From JAOUGY01 sp963785075 (GTDB taxonomy: Bacteria; Actinomycetota; Acidimicrobiia; Spongiisociales; ZC4RG35): a DNA stretch of 64,000 nt. Position 1 is the stretch's first letter. Each line of letters begins with the position of its first letter. A model generated the notes under the pieces. The model saw only the letters and a program-made list of their open reading frames with translations, was not told the origin of the DNA and ran no database searches. The DNA lies in the NCBI GenBank assembly GCA_963785075.1, contig CAWATW010000006.1, positions 186,001-250,000 of the forward strand, given 5' to 3'. The position numbers and the translations under genes were made by a program. Shown here in pieces: positions 53,137 through 63,048 of the stretch.

Positions 53137-54159
53137 ATGCAACGCCCGTCCTCAGCGTTCAAACGCTGGCCGACCATAGCTTTCATGGCGGCGGTGATGA
53201 TGCTGCCTGCTCCGGTGACACTTGCCGCTGACGGTGACGACGACCAGTGCATGGCATTCGAGTTCGCCTATGAAGTGCGCCCTGAGGCCGCGCGATCGAT
53301 CATCGGCCAAGAGGTGGAGGCCGCGAACTACCCGATACCCGAATGGATGGTCGGCCTGGAGGCGACCGTGAGCGTCGACGTCTCGAACGGCCCGTCCGTC
53401 CACCTGAACAACTACATGGTCATCACCACGAACGGCATCAGTGCGCCAGTGTATGGCACCGAGACCAGTGCCAACGGCTCGAGCGGCCTCGAGATGGATG
53501 CCACGCTCGGAGCGGATCTCACATTGAGCTACGTGATCGGGCCGCGCGCTCGCGGGGACGTGCCCGGGGTCGAAGGCGCAAGCGTGTCTGCCACCGTAAC
53601 GGTTTGCACCACGGCCATCTGCCTCGCGGCAGACCAGGACGCCACATTGTTCCAAATCGGGGTCTTCGACCCCGTAGACGACTCGATCCCCGGCGGGTGG
53701 AAGCCGTACTACGGAGCCGCCGAGTTTCCGGCCAACGACGAGTTCGCTTCCGAGGGTGTGACCTTCACCGTCGCTGAGACTCTGGATCCCAACCCGGACT
53801 TCCCCGGGTATCTAGCGCCCATGCGGATGTCGGAGATTCTGGCCGCGAACCCAAATGTCGAACAGGATCGTCCGCTCACCGACGCGGCCCCTCGAGTGAC
53901 GATCGTATGGACACAATGCCTAGAGGCGAGCGCAACGTTCTACTACGCCCGCTACGGCAGCGAGTCGGATGACGTGACGCTCGACGGCGTGACCGTTGCC
54001 GAGCCTGTCAGCCAAGAAGGCATCCTGATCACCGAGATCTACGACCTCGGCGTTCTCGCCCCTGGTACGCACGAGCTGACGATCGCCTATGTCGGTGGAG
54101 GACGCGGCGACGGGCACTACATCGATGCGTTGCGCCTGGAGACAACTCCAAACACCTAG
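53137..54159 (+). CDS. Secreted protein of unknown function between rmlB and rmlC
   Basis: 340 aa. Signal peptide (about 1-31, ending PAPVTLAAD), then a beta-rich Cys-containing extracellular protein with no SLH-like repeats, no membrane anchor and no enzyme motif that I recognise. Asp/Thr/Val-rich. GGGAGG lies 5 nt before ATG 53137; TAAGGT (near 53101) may be the -10. Transcribed against the rml genes and ended by the hairpin at 54202-54232. Could be a surface coat or adhesin component; this is a guess from composition only. Confidence 0.75.
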   Translation: MQRPSSAFKRWPTIAFMAAVMMLPAPVTLAADGDDDQCMAFEFAYEVRPEAARSIIGQEVEAANYPIPEWMVGLEATVSVDVSNGPSVHLNNYMVITTNGISAPVYGTETSANGSSGLEMDATLGADLTLSYVIGPRARGDVPGVEGASVSATVTVCTTAICLAADQDATLFQIGVFDPVDDSIPGGWKPYYGAAEFPANDEFASEGVTFTVAETLDPNPDFPGYLAPMRMSEILAANPNVEQDRPLTDAAPRVTIVWTQCLEASATFYYARYGSESDDVTLDGVTVAEPVSQEGILITEIYDLGVLAPGTHELTIAYVGGGRGDGHYIDALRLETTPNT

Positions 54160-54201
54160 CACGGGCACATCGAGTCGCACGCAGCGGTGCATCTTGAGCT
54201 T

Positions 54202-54232
54202 CGGTTGGGGTGATCTCGGATCGCCCCAACCG
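54202..54232. terminator. Bidirectional hairpin between convergent genes
   Basis: A 13-bp stem (CGGTTGGGGTGAT, 54202-54214, with 54220-54232; one G-T wobble) and a CTCGG loop, between the stops of the secreted protein gene and rmlC. No U-tract. Confidence 0.8.
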
Positions 54233-54242
54233 ATCACTCTCG

Positions 54243-54797
54243 TCAGTCGAACACTTCTGCCTGTGCCAGCAAAGCCGCGCTGCGGTCCTTGTCGCTGAGG
54301 ATCGGACTCCCATCCAGCGGCCAGTCGATTCCGATACTCGGATCGTTCCACCTGATGGATCGGTCACAGTCGGCGGAGAAGAACGACGTCGTCTTGTAGA
54401 GGAGATCGGCTCGCTCCGTCAGAGCCACGAATCCGTGGGCGAAGCCGGCCGGTACCCAGAGCTGCAGCTTGTTCTCGGCATCCAGTCGGTGGCCAGTCCA
54501 CCGACCGAACGAAGGTGACGAGCGCCGGATGTCAACCGCCACGTCGAACACGGCCCCGAACGTGCATCGGACGAGTTTGCCTTGCGGGTGGGGCTGGACT
54601 TGATAGTGCAGGCCCCTCACGACATTCCTGCCGGAGGCTGAGTGGTTGTCTTGCACGAAATCGACGTCACCCGGTGACGGAACGAAGTCACGTGCGTTGA
54701 ACGACTCGAAGAACAAGCCCCTATCGTCGTGGAAGACGTGTGGGTCGATGCACCAGGACTCCAGGAAGATCGGTGTGCGTGACTTGGCGATTGGCAC
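54243..54797 (-). CDS. rmlC: dTDP-4-dehydrorhamnose 3,5-epimerase
   Basis: 184 aa cupin. Motifs FFESFNARDFV, VQDNHSASGRNVVRGLHYQ (catalytic His), WVPAGFAHGFVALTERADLL. Third enzyme of dTDP-rhamnose synthesis, separated from rmlBAD by a gene on the other strand. GTG start with AGGAG 7 nt upstream. Lies 18 bp behind the broken sulfotransferase-like gene. Confidence 0.95.
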   Translation of the reverse strand: MPIAKSRTPIFLESWCIDPHVFHDDRGLFFESFNARDFVPSPGDVDFVQDNHSASGRNVVRGLHYQVQPHPQGKLVRCTFGAVFDVAVDIRRSSPSFGRWTGHRLDAENKLQLWVPAGFAHGFVALTERADLLYKTTSFFSADCDRSIRWNDPSIGIDWPLDGSPILSDKDRSAALLAQAEVFD

Positions 54798-54815
54798 GGT
54801 CTTCTCCTAGTATGA

Positions 54816-55868
54816 TCAGCCGGCCACATCCGAAGCGAAGATGTGGGCCAGCAGTGTGCTCCAACTGTCGTTCCGGTGTCGAAGCCGATGGTTTCCAGAG
54901 CCGATTGAGCCGTTCGAGCTCGCCCATTGCATGCGGCGGCGGCGTTGGGATGAAGTAGTCGGTTCGCCAGCCGAGCCGGGCGATCAGGTCCTTGTTGCCC
55001 GTCTCGAATTCCTGGTGGGCGAATGCATGTAGGACACGCCGCGACTCCATGGCGGCTTCGGAATCGGCGAATTCCACGTCGGCAAGCAGCGTTCGTAGCT
55101 GGTCCAACCGCAGATTGTCGTGCGGAGTCGCCCACATCACACCGTCGGCCAAGGTGGCAAGCAGGTTGATCACGTCGAGCGGAAGCCCCCGGTTGGCCCA
55201 GACGCCGAACCCGTGGACGCCTCCACCCGACACCTCGACACCGAGAACTTCGGAGGCGTAGTCGACTACCACATCGGACCCGGTCAGCAGGTCTGCCGAA
55301 ACGGTCGGAACACGAGCCGAACGTGATCGAGTTGTGCATCGGCCCATTCGACCGTTTGGTCGAAGTACAACTGTTTCAGGCGATGGCGAACGAATCCGGA
55401 CGGGCGCATGTCCGTGCGGAACCCCCACTGGCGCCAGGCCGCCTCGAGGTATGAATGCTGCGGTCGAAGATACCCGGCGACCCGCAGTTCCACCTGCTCG
55501 CCGAGCTGATCGAGCGCGGCGAGGAACGCGGCATCGCCGCGCCAGAAGGGATGCCAGAACGACTCGCCGGACACAATGACGTGTCCCCAGCGGTCGGCGA
55601 CGGTTTGGAGCTGCTGAAAGAACCCGTCCAGGAGCAAGCGCGCGATGTCGCCGTCAGACGCCAGGTACCTGCTGATGATGCCACCGGAGTTGACCGGCCC
55701 CTCCCCGACGGGTTCTATCCGGCACTCGTTCTGGGCCGTGAAGCGCGCGACGCAGACCGTGATGCCTTGTTCGGTCAGCGCGCTTCGGGTGGACGAAGTT
55801 CCGAGCCAGGACTGGATTGCGGACGAACCCGCCTTGGGCATTCCGATGTGAAGGTCGATGGAACTCAT
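54816..55868 (-). pseudogene. Sulfotransferase-like gene with two frameshifts
   Basis: Start ATG 55868: IDLHIGMPKAGSSAIQSWLG is a PAPS-binding P-loop-like motif of sulfotransferase-fold proteins. The first frame runs to about 55290 (VRLVFRPFRQ), the next continues DLLTGSDVVVDYASEVLGVE to about 54890 (LERLNRLW) and a third ends NDSWSTLLAHIFASDVAG at TGA 54816. Restored length about 350 aa. Apparent changes: one base lost near 55290, one gained in an AAA run near 54890. Domain order is otherwise complete, with no internal stops. Divergent from the large gene at 55973. Confidence 0.7.
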
Positions 55869-56591
55869 GAGATCTTGCGATGAGGATAGGGGGGCCATCA
55901 TGCCCACCGACGTCGGTCGCCTCTGGCGCCCAGAGGTCAGTGGCAACCCGGACGGCTGTAGGCTTGCGGGCCATGTCTGCGTCGCGGCCACCACTGATCC
56001 TGCTCTCCGGTCATCGCACCGGGTCGAGCGCGGTCATGGGCGTTCTTGCTTTGAGCGGGCTGCATCTCGGGGAGGTCCTTCCACCCACGATCGACAGACC
56101 CAAAGGGCTATTTCGAGAACGCTCTCGTGGTCGCAGAGAACAACCGCCTCCTCGGCCGCCTCGATCGTGATTGGACGTCGCCGCCCCATCGAATGACTCA
56201 CGAAATCGACGTCGATCATCGTGAGGCGGCGCTCGCCGACTGCCAGGGCGAAGACGGCCAGCCCTGGGCGGTCAAGGATCCTCGCCTGCTCTTCACACTT
56301 CCCGCGTGGCTGCCCTCGATCGACGGAGCCGTTCTCGTCGGTGTCGACCGACCAGTGGAGTCCGTGGCACGATCGATCCACCGTCGTGATGGGATCGACG
56401 CCAACATCGCAACGCAGATCGCGGAAGCGCATTCGCGGCGTCTGTGGTCGCTGGCCGAGGAGCTCGACTTCCCGTCGTGGGGTTCGGCGAGGCCACGATG
56501 AAGATGCAGATCGAGCGATCGCGGCCGGCTCGGCCTCTCCCTCCCCCCGGGTGCCGTTGATTCAGTCATTGATCCCTCGCTCATCCATCAT

Positions 56592-57164
56592 GTGTCCTCG
56601 GGCGGTGCCGACAAACCGATTTCAAAATCCGGCAGCGTGACAACTTGCGCTCGAACGGTGATCGAGCGGGCATTCCGCCGGTGCGAGGCCAAGCCCGGCA
56701 TCGATCTCCGGACCGATCAGGGGCCGGTGTTTCAGCAACGCACCCGTGAGTTGCTGCGGTTGTGTGTGGGTGACACAAAGCCCGGTCGAGTCGCCGTCGT
56801 GGCCGACCCACTCGGCCGGGTTCCAGCGCTCGACGTCCCGACGCTGGACCGCCTCACCATCGAGGAGTTGTCACTGGTAGATGACCGGCGCTTCAGCCAC
56901 GTCGTGGGCCCCCACGCCCTGGACCTCATACCGCCCGAGGAGATGGCATCGTTCCTTCACGCCGTCGAACACGTCGTCGATCACGGCGGTGCCGTAGCGG
57001 TGTCGGGGGCGGTGGCCGAGGACGGCCGCGGCCCCTCTTCGATGGGGGTGGAACCGCTGGATGTACTGGCGGACCGGATGCGACCGCCTTACCTCCACCG
57101 TCGCGACGAGCTGGAGGGCTCCTCCTCGCCGACACCTCGTGGCACCTCCTCGATGCGCGGCTGA
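56592..57164 (+). CDS. Open fragment: methyltransferase-like domain of the large gene
   Basis: 190 codons as read. VGDTKPGRVAVVADPLGRVP, HVVGPHALDLIPPEEMASFL and HVVDHGGAVAVSGAVAEDGR resemble a degenerate class I methyltransferase (binding strand, mid-strand D/H, post-motif loop). The true end is displaced: after about 57117 the next frame gives LLLADTSWHLLDARLTHGGR, the natural continuation. Best seen as part of the 55973-60478 gene. Confidence 0.5.
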   Translation: MSSGGADKPISKSGSVTTCARTVIERAFRRCEAKPGIDLRTDQGPVFQQRTRELLRLCVGDTKPGRVAVVADPLGRVPALDVPTLDRLTIEELSLVDDRRFSHVVGPHALDLIPPEEMASFLHAVEHVVDHGGAVAVSGAVAEDGRGPSSMGVEPLDVLADRMRPPYLHRRDELEGSSSPTPRGTSSMRG

Positions 57165-60144
57165 CCCATGGCGGCCGCACACAGCTACGGCTGGGCCGCG
57201 ATCCCCGACTCAGGGCGTCGGGCACGCTACGCCTTGGGAGCTTCGCACGCATGTCACGGAGCTCGAGTCCGACATCCGCCACGCAAACGAGACGATCCGC
57301 GACCTCGAGAAAAAAACTGGAGTTCTCGAGCGGGGCATGGCGGAGGCGACACGCGTCGCCGAGACCAAGGAGCGGGAACTCGAGTCGATCCGAGACCGTC
57401 TCGCACGCGCTTCGACCCAAACCGCCGAGCAGCGAGAACACGGTGACCGTCATGCCGCCAACGCCTCGAAGCTACAGGAGACCGTCAACGATCAACACAC
57501 CCAGATCGCCACACTCGAGAAGCGACAACGGAAGCTCTCGAGGGACCTGACATCCATCACCAGTCGCTACGAACGGCTGGCCGGTCGTAGGATCGTCCGG
57601 TTTGCCCTGGGTCTTGCAGGCCTGACGGCGCCGCTGTTCCGGGCCGTCCGGAAACTGCGCAAGCGCCGGGCGAAACCAAAGTCGGTACCAGCCGCCACGA
57701 GTGCCGGCCAAGTGCCGGCGAAGCCGACACTGGTGGTGCGGCGGAAGTCGGCGACCGAGATCGTCAGCGAGATCAGGTCAGCTCGCCCCGATGGCGGCCG
57801 GACTACAGGCCCACTGGTGTCCATCATCGTTCTGACACGCAACGGGGCGCACCACCTCGAACGGTTGCTCCCACGCCTGCGGTCTACGACCTATCGCTCG
57901 TTCGAGCTCGTCGTGATCGACAATCAGTCGACGGACGACACCGGCTCCGTGTTGGGTCACGAGTGGGGATTCCCGGTGCGGGTGGTCCGCAACGAGCACA
58001 ACGCTTCGTTCAGCGAAGGCAACAACCAGGCGCTCGATATGGCGGAGGGGGACTTCCTCCTGTTCATGAACAATGATCTCGAACCAATCAACGATGGATG
58101 GCTCGGTGTCATGGTCGACGCCCTCGGGGCCGACCCGTCTCCTTCGGCCGTCGGTGCTCTGCTCGTCTATCCCGAACGTGGTGAACCCGAGACAGACATG
58201 ACGGTTCAGCACCGAGGCATCGGTTTCGGCTTCCGGAACGGCGCCCCACATGCGTTCAACCTCCCCTACGCCGACCCCACGGATCCAGCACTGGTCGCCA
58301 CAGTGGAAGTACCGGCCGTGACAGCGGCAGTGCTGTTGTGCCGGCGAAACACCTTTGAGGCTGTGGGCGGATTCACAACGGGGTACGTCTACGGAACCGA
58401 GGACGTGGACCTCTGCCTGAAGCTCAAGCCATTGGGGCCGATCGTGATGGCAGGTGGCGCCACGATCTTCCACCACGAGTCGGCAACCCAGAAGACCGTC
58501 GTTCCAGACGTCATCCGAATCAATCGGATCGGGAATTGGCAGCGCTTCGCCGAGACATGGGGTCCCACCCTCACGAGATCGGTGCTGCGAGACCGAATCA
58601 GCGCAACGGGATCGTGGACCGGTCGCGCAACCCGAACCGTCGCGATCACAGTCACGAGCAACGATCCAGCCGCAGGTTTCGGTGACTACTACACAGCGCA
58701 TGAGCTCGGAGATGCGATGGCGGCGTCGGGTTGGGAGGTTCGATACGCGCAACGTGTCGGTGATGAGTGGTACGACATCGACCACGACGTCGACGTGATG
58801 ATCGTGCTGCTCGACGCTTTCGACGTCTCGCAGGTCCCGACTGGGGTCTACACGATCGCCTGGGTGCGGAATTGGGTGGACCGTTGGATCGAGCAGCCAT
58901 GGTTCGAGCAATTCGACCTCTGCGTGTGCTCGAGTTCATCGGCGGCAGCCGAGGTGGCAGAGCGCAGCCGGTTCGACCCACCGGTGATCCCGCTCGCCGC
59001 CAACCCAGAACGCTTCTCGCCTGGACCCCCGAATCCGACATTCTCGAGTGATTACACCTTCACAGGCAGCAACTGGGGCCGGGGACGTGACATCGTCCCG
59101 CTTCTCGATGTCAGGGCCGGTGAGCAGTTCCTGCTGTTCGGAGCAAACTGGGAGAACGAGCCGCACGTCAGGCGCTACTGGCGCGGGCTCCTCGATTACG
59201 ACCTGATCCCGGACCTGTATCGCTCCACCAAGATCGTCTTGGATGACACGGCCGTTCACACGATCGAGCATGGCTTCGTCAATTCACGAGTCTTCGATGC
59301 GTTGGCCGCCGGTGCGCTGGTGGTCACCAACAACACGATCGGATCCCAGGAGTTGTTCGACGGACTGCTGCCGGTGTACTCCGACCGGGCCTCGCTTCGA
59401 AAGATCCTCGACCGGTACCTGGGAGACGACGAAGAACGGGAAGCACTCGCCTCGCGCCTCCGGCAGATCGTCCTCGACCGGCACACGTACGGCCGCCGGG
59501 CCACCGAGTTCGTCGACGTCGCCATTCAGGACATCGAGCGCCCCCGCGTCGCGGTGAAGATCGGAGCTCCCAGGCTGGAGACAGCTCACACGTGGGGCGA
59601 CTTCCACTACGCCAACGCCCTCGTCCGATCGTTCGCCGCGCTCGGCTGGAACGGTGAGGTCCACCTGCTACCGGAGTGGGACGACCCCGACAAACAAGAC
59701 ACGGATGTCGTGATTCACCTGCGCGGATTGACGACCTACGCTCCGAAGCCTTCCCATGTCAACGTGATGTGGCTCATCAGCCATCCCGACGACGTCTCCA
59801 ACGAGGAGTACGAGAAGTACGACCTCGTCTGCGTCGCCTCCAAGCCTTTGGCCGAGCGACTCCAGCGCGAGATCGAGACACCGGTCGTGTTCCTGCCCCA
59901 GGCCACCGACGCATCCCGCTTTGGGACTGCCGAGCCCAACGGGGACCTCTCATGCGAGGTGCTCTTCGTCGGCAACAGTCGCAAGCAGCGGCGTGACGCC
60001 GTGGACTGGGCGATCGCCGTCGATGCGCCATTGACCATGTACGGCAGCGACTGGGACGAGCTCGTTCGGACGGGTACGTCAAGGGCACGTACTTCCCGAA
60101 CGAGGACCTCGGCAATCTCTACGCATCCGCCGACATCGTCCTGA
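57061..60144 (+). CDS. Open fragment: coiled coil - GT2 - CgeB part of the large gene
   Basis: About 1027 codons open; real coding probably begins near 57240 (ELRTHVTELESDIRHANETI). Coiled coil to about 57560, a basic linker (RIVRFALGLAGLTAPLFRAV) like that in the GT2-GT4 protein at 48021, GT2 domain (57820-58600) with FLLFMNNDLEPINDGWLGVM and TEDVDLCLKLK, then a CgeB-like domain with HTIEHGFVNSRVFDALAAGA and the start of a second. The last codons after about 60067 are out of frame; the second CgeB domain continues from 60069 (GYVKGTYFPNEDLGNLYASA). Works on surface glycan. Confidence 0.7.
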   Translation: MYWRTGCDRLTSTVATSWRAPPRRHLVAPPRCAADPWRPHTATAGPRSPTQGVGHATPWELRTHVTELESDIRHANETIRDLEKKTGVLERGMAEATRVAETKERELESIRDRLARASTQTAEQREHGDRHAANASKLQETVNDQHTQIATLEKRQRKLSRDLTSITSRYERLAGRRIVRFALGLAGLTAPLFRAVRKLRKRRAKPKSVPAATSAGQVPAKPTLVVRRKSATEIVSEIRSARPDGGRTTGPLVSIIVLTRNGAHHLERLLPRLRSTTYRSFELVVIDNQSTDDTGSVLGHEWGFPVRVVRNEHNASFSEGNNQALDMAEGDFLLFMNNDLEPINDGWLGVMVDALGADPSPSAVGALLVYPERGEPETDMTVQHRGIGFGFRNGAPHAFNLPYADPTDPALVATVEVPAVTAAVLLCRRNTFEAVGGFTTGYVYGTEDVDLCLKLKPLGPIVMAGGATIFHHESATQKTVVPDVIRINRIGNWQRFAETWGPTLTRSVLRDRISATGSWTGRATRTVAITVTSNDPAAGFGDYYTAHELGDAMAASGWEVRYAQRVGDEWYDIDHDVDVMIVLLDAFDVSQVPTGVYTIAWVRNWVDRWIEQPWFEQFDLCVCSSSSAAAEVAERSRFDPPVIPLAANPERFSPGPPNPTFSSDYTFTGSNWGRGRDIVPLLDVRAGEQFLLFGANWENEPHVRRYWRGLLDYDLIPDLYRSTKIVLDDTAVHTIEHGFVNSRVFDALAAGALVVTNNTIGSQELFDGLLPVYSDRASLRKILDRYLGDDEEREALASRLRQIVLDRHTYGRRATEFVDVAIQDIERPRVAVKIGAPRLETAHTWGDFHYANALVRSFAALGWNGEVHLLPEWDDPDKQDTDVVIHLRGLTTYAPKPSHVNVMWLISHPDDVSNEEYEKYDLVCVASKPLAERLQREIETPVVFLPQATDASRFGTAEPNGDLSCEVLFVGNSRKQRRDAVDWAIAVDAPLTMYGSDWDELVRTGTSRARTSRTRTSAISTHPPTSS

Positions 60145-60642
60145 ACGACCACTGGCCGGACATGCGGACCGCCGGCATCGTGTCGAATCGTATTCTGGAC
60201 GCGCTTGCTGCCGGCGCGCTGGTGCTCTCGGACCGGGTCGAAGGACTCGAGGAGATGCTGGGCGACACCGTCCCGACGTTCTCATCACAAGATGAACTGG
60301 GCAGTCTGATCCGTGAGTACCTCGCCGGACCGCGAACGGTCGCAGAGCGCTGGCGCAGCGAGGCAGGGAGACGGTTCTCGAACATCACACTTTCGACCGC
60401 AGGGCGGCTGAGCTAGTCGAGTTGATCGCGCCGCTGTTGAAGGGCCGGCCTCGTGATTGCGATGGCCGCACGTTCTGACCCGGTCCGTGCCGAGTCGGCC
60501 CGAGGTCATCTGGTGGGGGATACCCCGCCAACGACCACTCTTGCCCCAACGACCCGATCCCAGAGGGCAGATGAGGACTTCTCAGGCTGAGCGTTCGGCG
60601 TGTTAGGTTGAGCCAGCCAGCTCGACAAGGGAGCACGGAGAC

Positions 60643-62523
60643 GTGCCGATTACGCTGTCGAACGCACAGATCGACCGGATTAGATACCGGAGTCGGCGAC
60701 ATCCGTTCGATGCGGTCGCCGATCGTCTGCGGGAAAACACTCGCGTCTGCGGAGAGAATCCCGGTACGAAGGATGCTGGAGGCGCCGTCTCCGTTCCGTG
60801 TGCAGAATGTGTTCCTCGAGAGTTCGGCGTTGTTCCTCGTGAGCGGTGACACCCGCCACCTCGACTATGGGCGGCGCCTGGCCTCGGGACTGTCCGACCT
60901 CGATTGGCCCAACCGATGGCACTCGAGTGAGGTGCAGATCGGTTTCGTGCTGAACGGTCTGTGCGTCTTCCTGGATCTGTGTCAGAGGGGACTCACGGAC
61001 GATGCGACGACGATCCGAGATTGCATCGGCGGGACGCTCGCGACTTGGCAGAGCAAGCACTGACTGCCCCCTGGGCTGAGGATGTACCCCGGCGCAACGC
61101 ATGGAATCGCACGGTCATTGGATTCTCTGCCCTCGGGCTGGCTGGCTTGATCCTCGGTCGAGAAGCCTGGGTCGATCGGAGCATCGAGCGAGCACTTCGC
61201 TTCTTCCAGCATGGCATCACCGAGGCGGGCATGACCCGGGAGGGTCTGACGTACAGCGGATTCTGCTTCCGCAACCTCGGTCTGTTTCTCTCGGCCGTGG
61301 CGAATACCGGACGCTTCGACTACTCGGATCCCGGTGACAATCCGCTTCTCGCACGGCTCAAGAGGGTGCCGGAGTGGTATGCAGCAGAGATGTTCCCGCA
61401 TGGGCGGTACCTACAGAACTTCAACGACTCCCATTGGGATCCTCACATGGCTCTCTGGGGCTTTCTGATGACCTTCGCACCGCTACGACCGGCTCTCTGT
61501 CGATGGGTGTGGGATCACCTTGTGGGCGACGGAGGATCGGCCACCTATGGCCAGGACCTGAAATCCACGAAATCGTCATTGTTCGAGTCACTCATCTGGT
61601 ACCAGGAGGACGTAGATAGTCTCCGTGTCGAAGAACTCGCTCCGACTTTTGCCTGTCGAGAGCACGGCTACGTGACCACTCGCACCGCCCTCATCGGCCA
61701 GACCGACGGCTTCTCGTTCAACGCAGGTCGATTCGTGCGGGGGTTACACGATCAAGCCGACAACAATTCGTTCACCCTCTTCGGGAACGGAGTTCCGCTC
61801 GTCATCGACTCCGGCCCTGCCAACGACCCTTTGGAGGGTTCCGCCTCGTCATCCGATGGCCACAACACCGTTCTGATCGACGGAAGGGGCATGCTGCCCG
61901 GTGGTCGCGGGCAGGGTACCGATGCATCGATCATGCACCTGTCCGAGTCGGCGCACCATCTGATCGTGACAGGTGACGCGACCGCCTCCTACCGGGCGAG
62001 GATCGAGACGCCCGAGGGCCGCGTGCCATACAACCTGGTGACCCATGCGCTACGGCATTGTGTGTATGCGGCCGACGGCTACCTGGTCGTCTACGACGAC
62101 ATCCGGAAGGACGATGAGATCCACGACTATGCCCTGACATTTCACACGCCCCGGCCAACCGTCGTCGACTGGCTCGAACCGAACCACGTGCGGGCCGGCG
62201 TCGAGTTCGATGGACGATCGTCGGTGCTCGACATCGAGGTTCTTCACCCACGACCCGTGACGAGTCGCGTCTTGTCTTACGAAAGCGACGAACCGCAACA
62301 TCCTCTTGCACGCCACACTGTGTGGACGTTCGAGTGCCGCGCTATCAATCCGCATTTTTTGTCGGTGATCTCCTGGCGCAGCCGCCCCCGGGCCTTCATC
62401 CAGGAGCTGGATGACGGATTCGCGATGACGGTGCACATGAGCGACATCGCCGACGAGGTCTGGGTCCCAAAATCCGATGGTTCTGCCGGGCCGGCCAGCA
62501 CGCCCAGCGCCTGGCGGCGATGA
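60643..62523 (+). pseudogene. Heparinase II/III-family polysaccharide lyase-like gene, two frameshifts
   Basis: GTG 60643 starts ITLSNAQIDRIRYRSRRHPF; a +1 shift near 60735 (AAAA run) leads to LASAERIPVRRMLEAPSPF, and one missing base near 61047 leads to LAEQALTAPWAEDVPRRNAW. From there the frame is open to TGA 62521-62523. The N-terminal half is an alpha/alpha toroid (GLTYSGFCFRNLGLFLSAVA); the C-terminal half is the heparinase II/III beta domain (GLHDQADNNSFTLFGNGVPL, SDGHNTVLIDGRG). Restored about 626 aa. Lacks a signal peptide. In glycan clusters such proteins degrade or edit uronate-containing chains. TAGGTT at about 60602 may be its -10. Confidence 0.72.
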
Positions 62524-63048
62524 GATCACCCACGCTGAAACCTCCGCCCGATGTGGGCCCTCTGTGTTCACCTGTGCGTAGCGCCCCGCCCGCCGACGGT
62601 TCCTGGTGCCCGAGACGTTGTCGTGGCTCAGCATCAGAACGTGCCTCGCATCCTTGACACCAAGCGGCGCCGCTGAGGCCGAGTGAGACCAAATCCGCCC
62701 GATGCCGGAGCTTCGATCACTGTTCCTCGAGCTGCTGGTGTGCCTTGACGATCGCGTTCGCACCCATCTGCGCCTTTCCTCGCAAGATCGTCCCGCGGGA
62801 GCCTCAGGGCAGAATGCGTCTCGTTGCCTCGCTTTTCCACGCCGGACATGCCGCCGAACCGATCTCACACGACCTCGCATGCTCTTCCCACTGAGATCGG
62901 GACCACGGCATCCAACATCCGGACGCTTCGTCCTGGCGCACCCGATCTTCGGCGGCCGGAATCCCCATCGAATCCTAGGCCAGCAGCCGGACATCCATCG
63001 GAAGACCCGACGTCTGGTCGAGCACTCGACTCGGTACCATCACGCCAC
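62524..63048. other. 525-bp region without a supported gene
   Basis: Follows two frameshifted genes. No long frame with good codon use on either strand. On the minus strand a stretch ending at 62718 reads ILRGKAQMGANAIVKAHQQL with a credible codon pattern, and an upstream piece near 62968 starts MGIPAAEDRVRQDE, so a small minus-strand gene broken by indels is possible. Only the promoter of the next gene (TACCAT, 63035-63040) is supported. Confidence 0.4.

Larger units (their letters stand above)
55973..60478 (+). pseudogene. Very large surface-glycan gene: sulfotransferase - methyltransferase - coiled coil - GT2 - CgeB x2 (seven frameshifts)
   Basis: ATG 55973 lies 8 nt after TAGGCT (55959-55964). 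Reading across seven one-base indels (near 56106, 56482, 56524, 57117, 57235, 60067, 60384) restores one frame of about 1500 codons ending at TGA 60476-60478. Order: sulfotransferase-like (LILLSGHRTGSSAVMGVL; WAVKDPRLLFTLPAWLP), Rossmann methyltransferase-like (about 56600-57230), coiled coil (LRTHVTELESDIRHANETIR onward), GT2 (VSIIVLTRNGAHHLERLLPR, NND site) and two CgeB-like GT-B domains. The net shift is zero and no other stops occur, so assembly error is a serious possibility. Confidence 0.65.
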
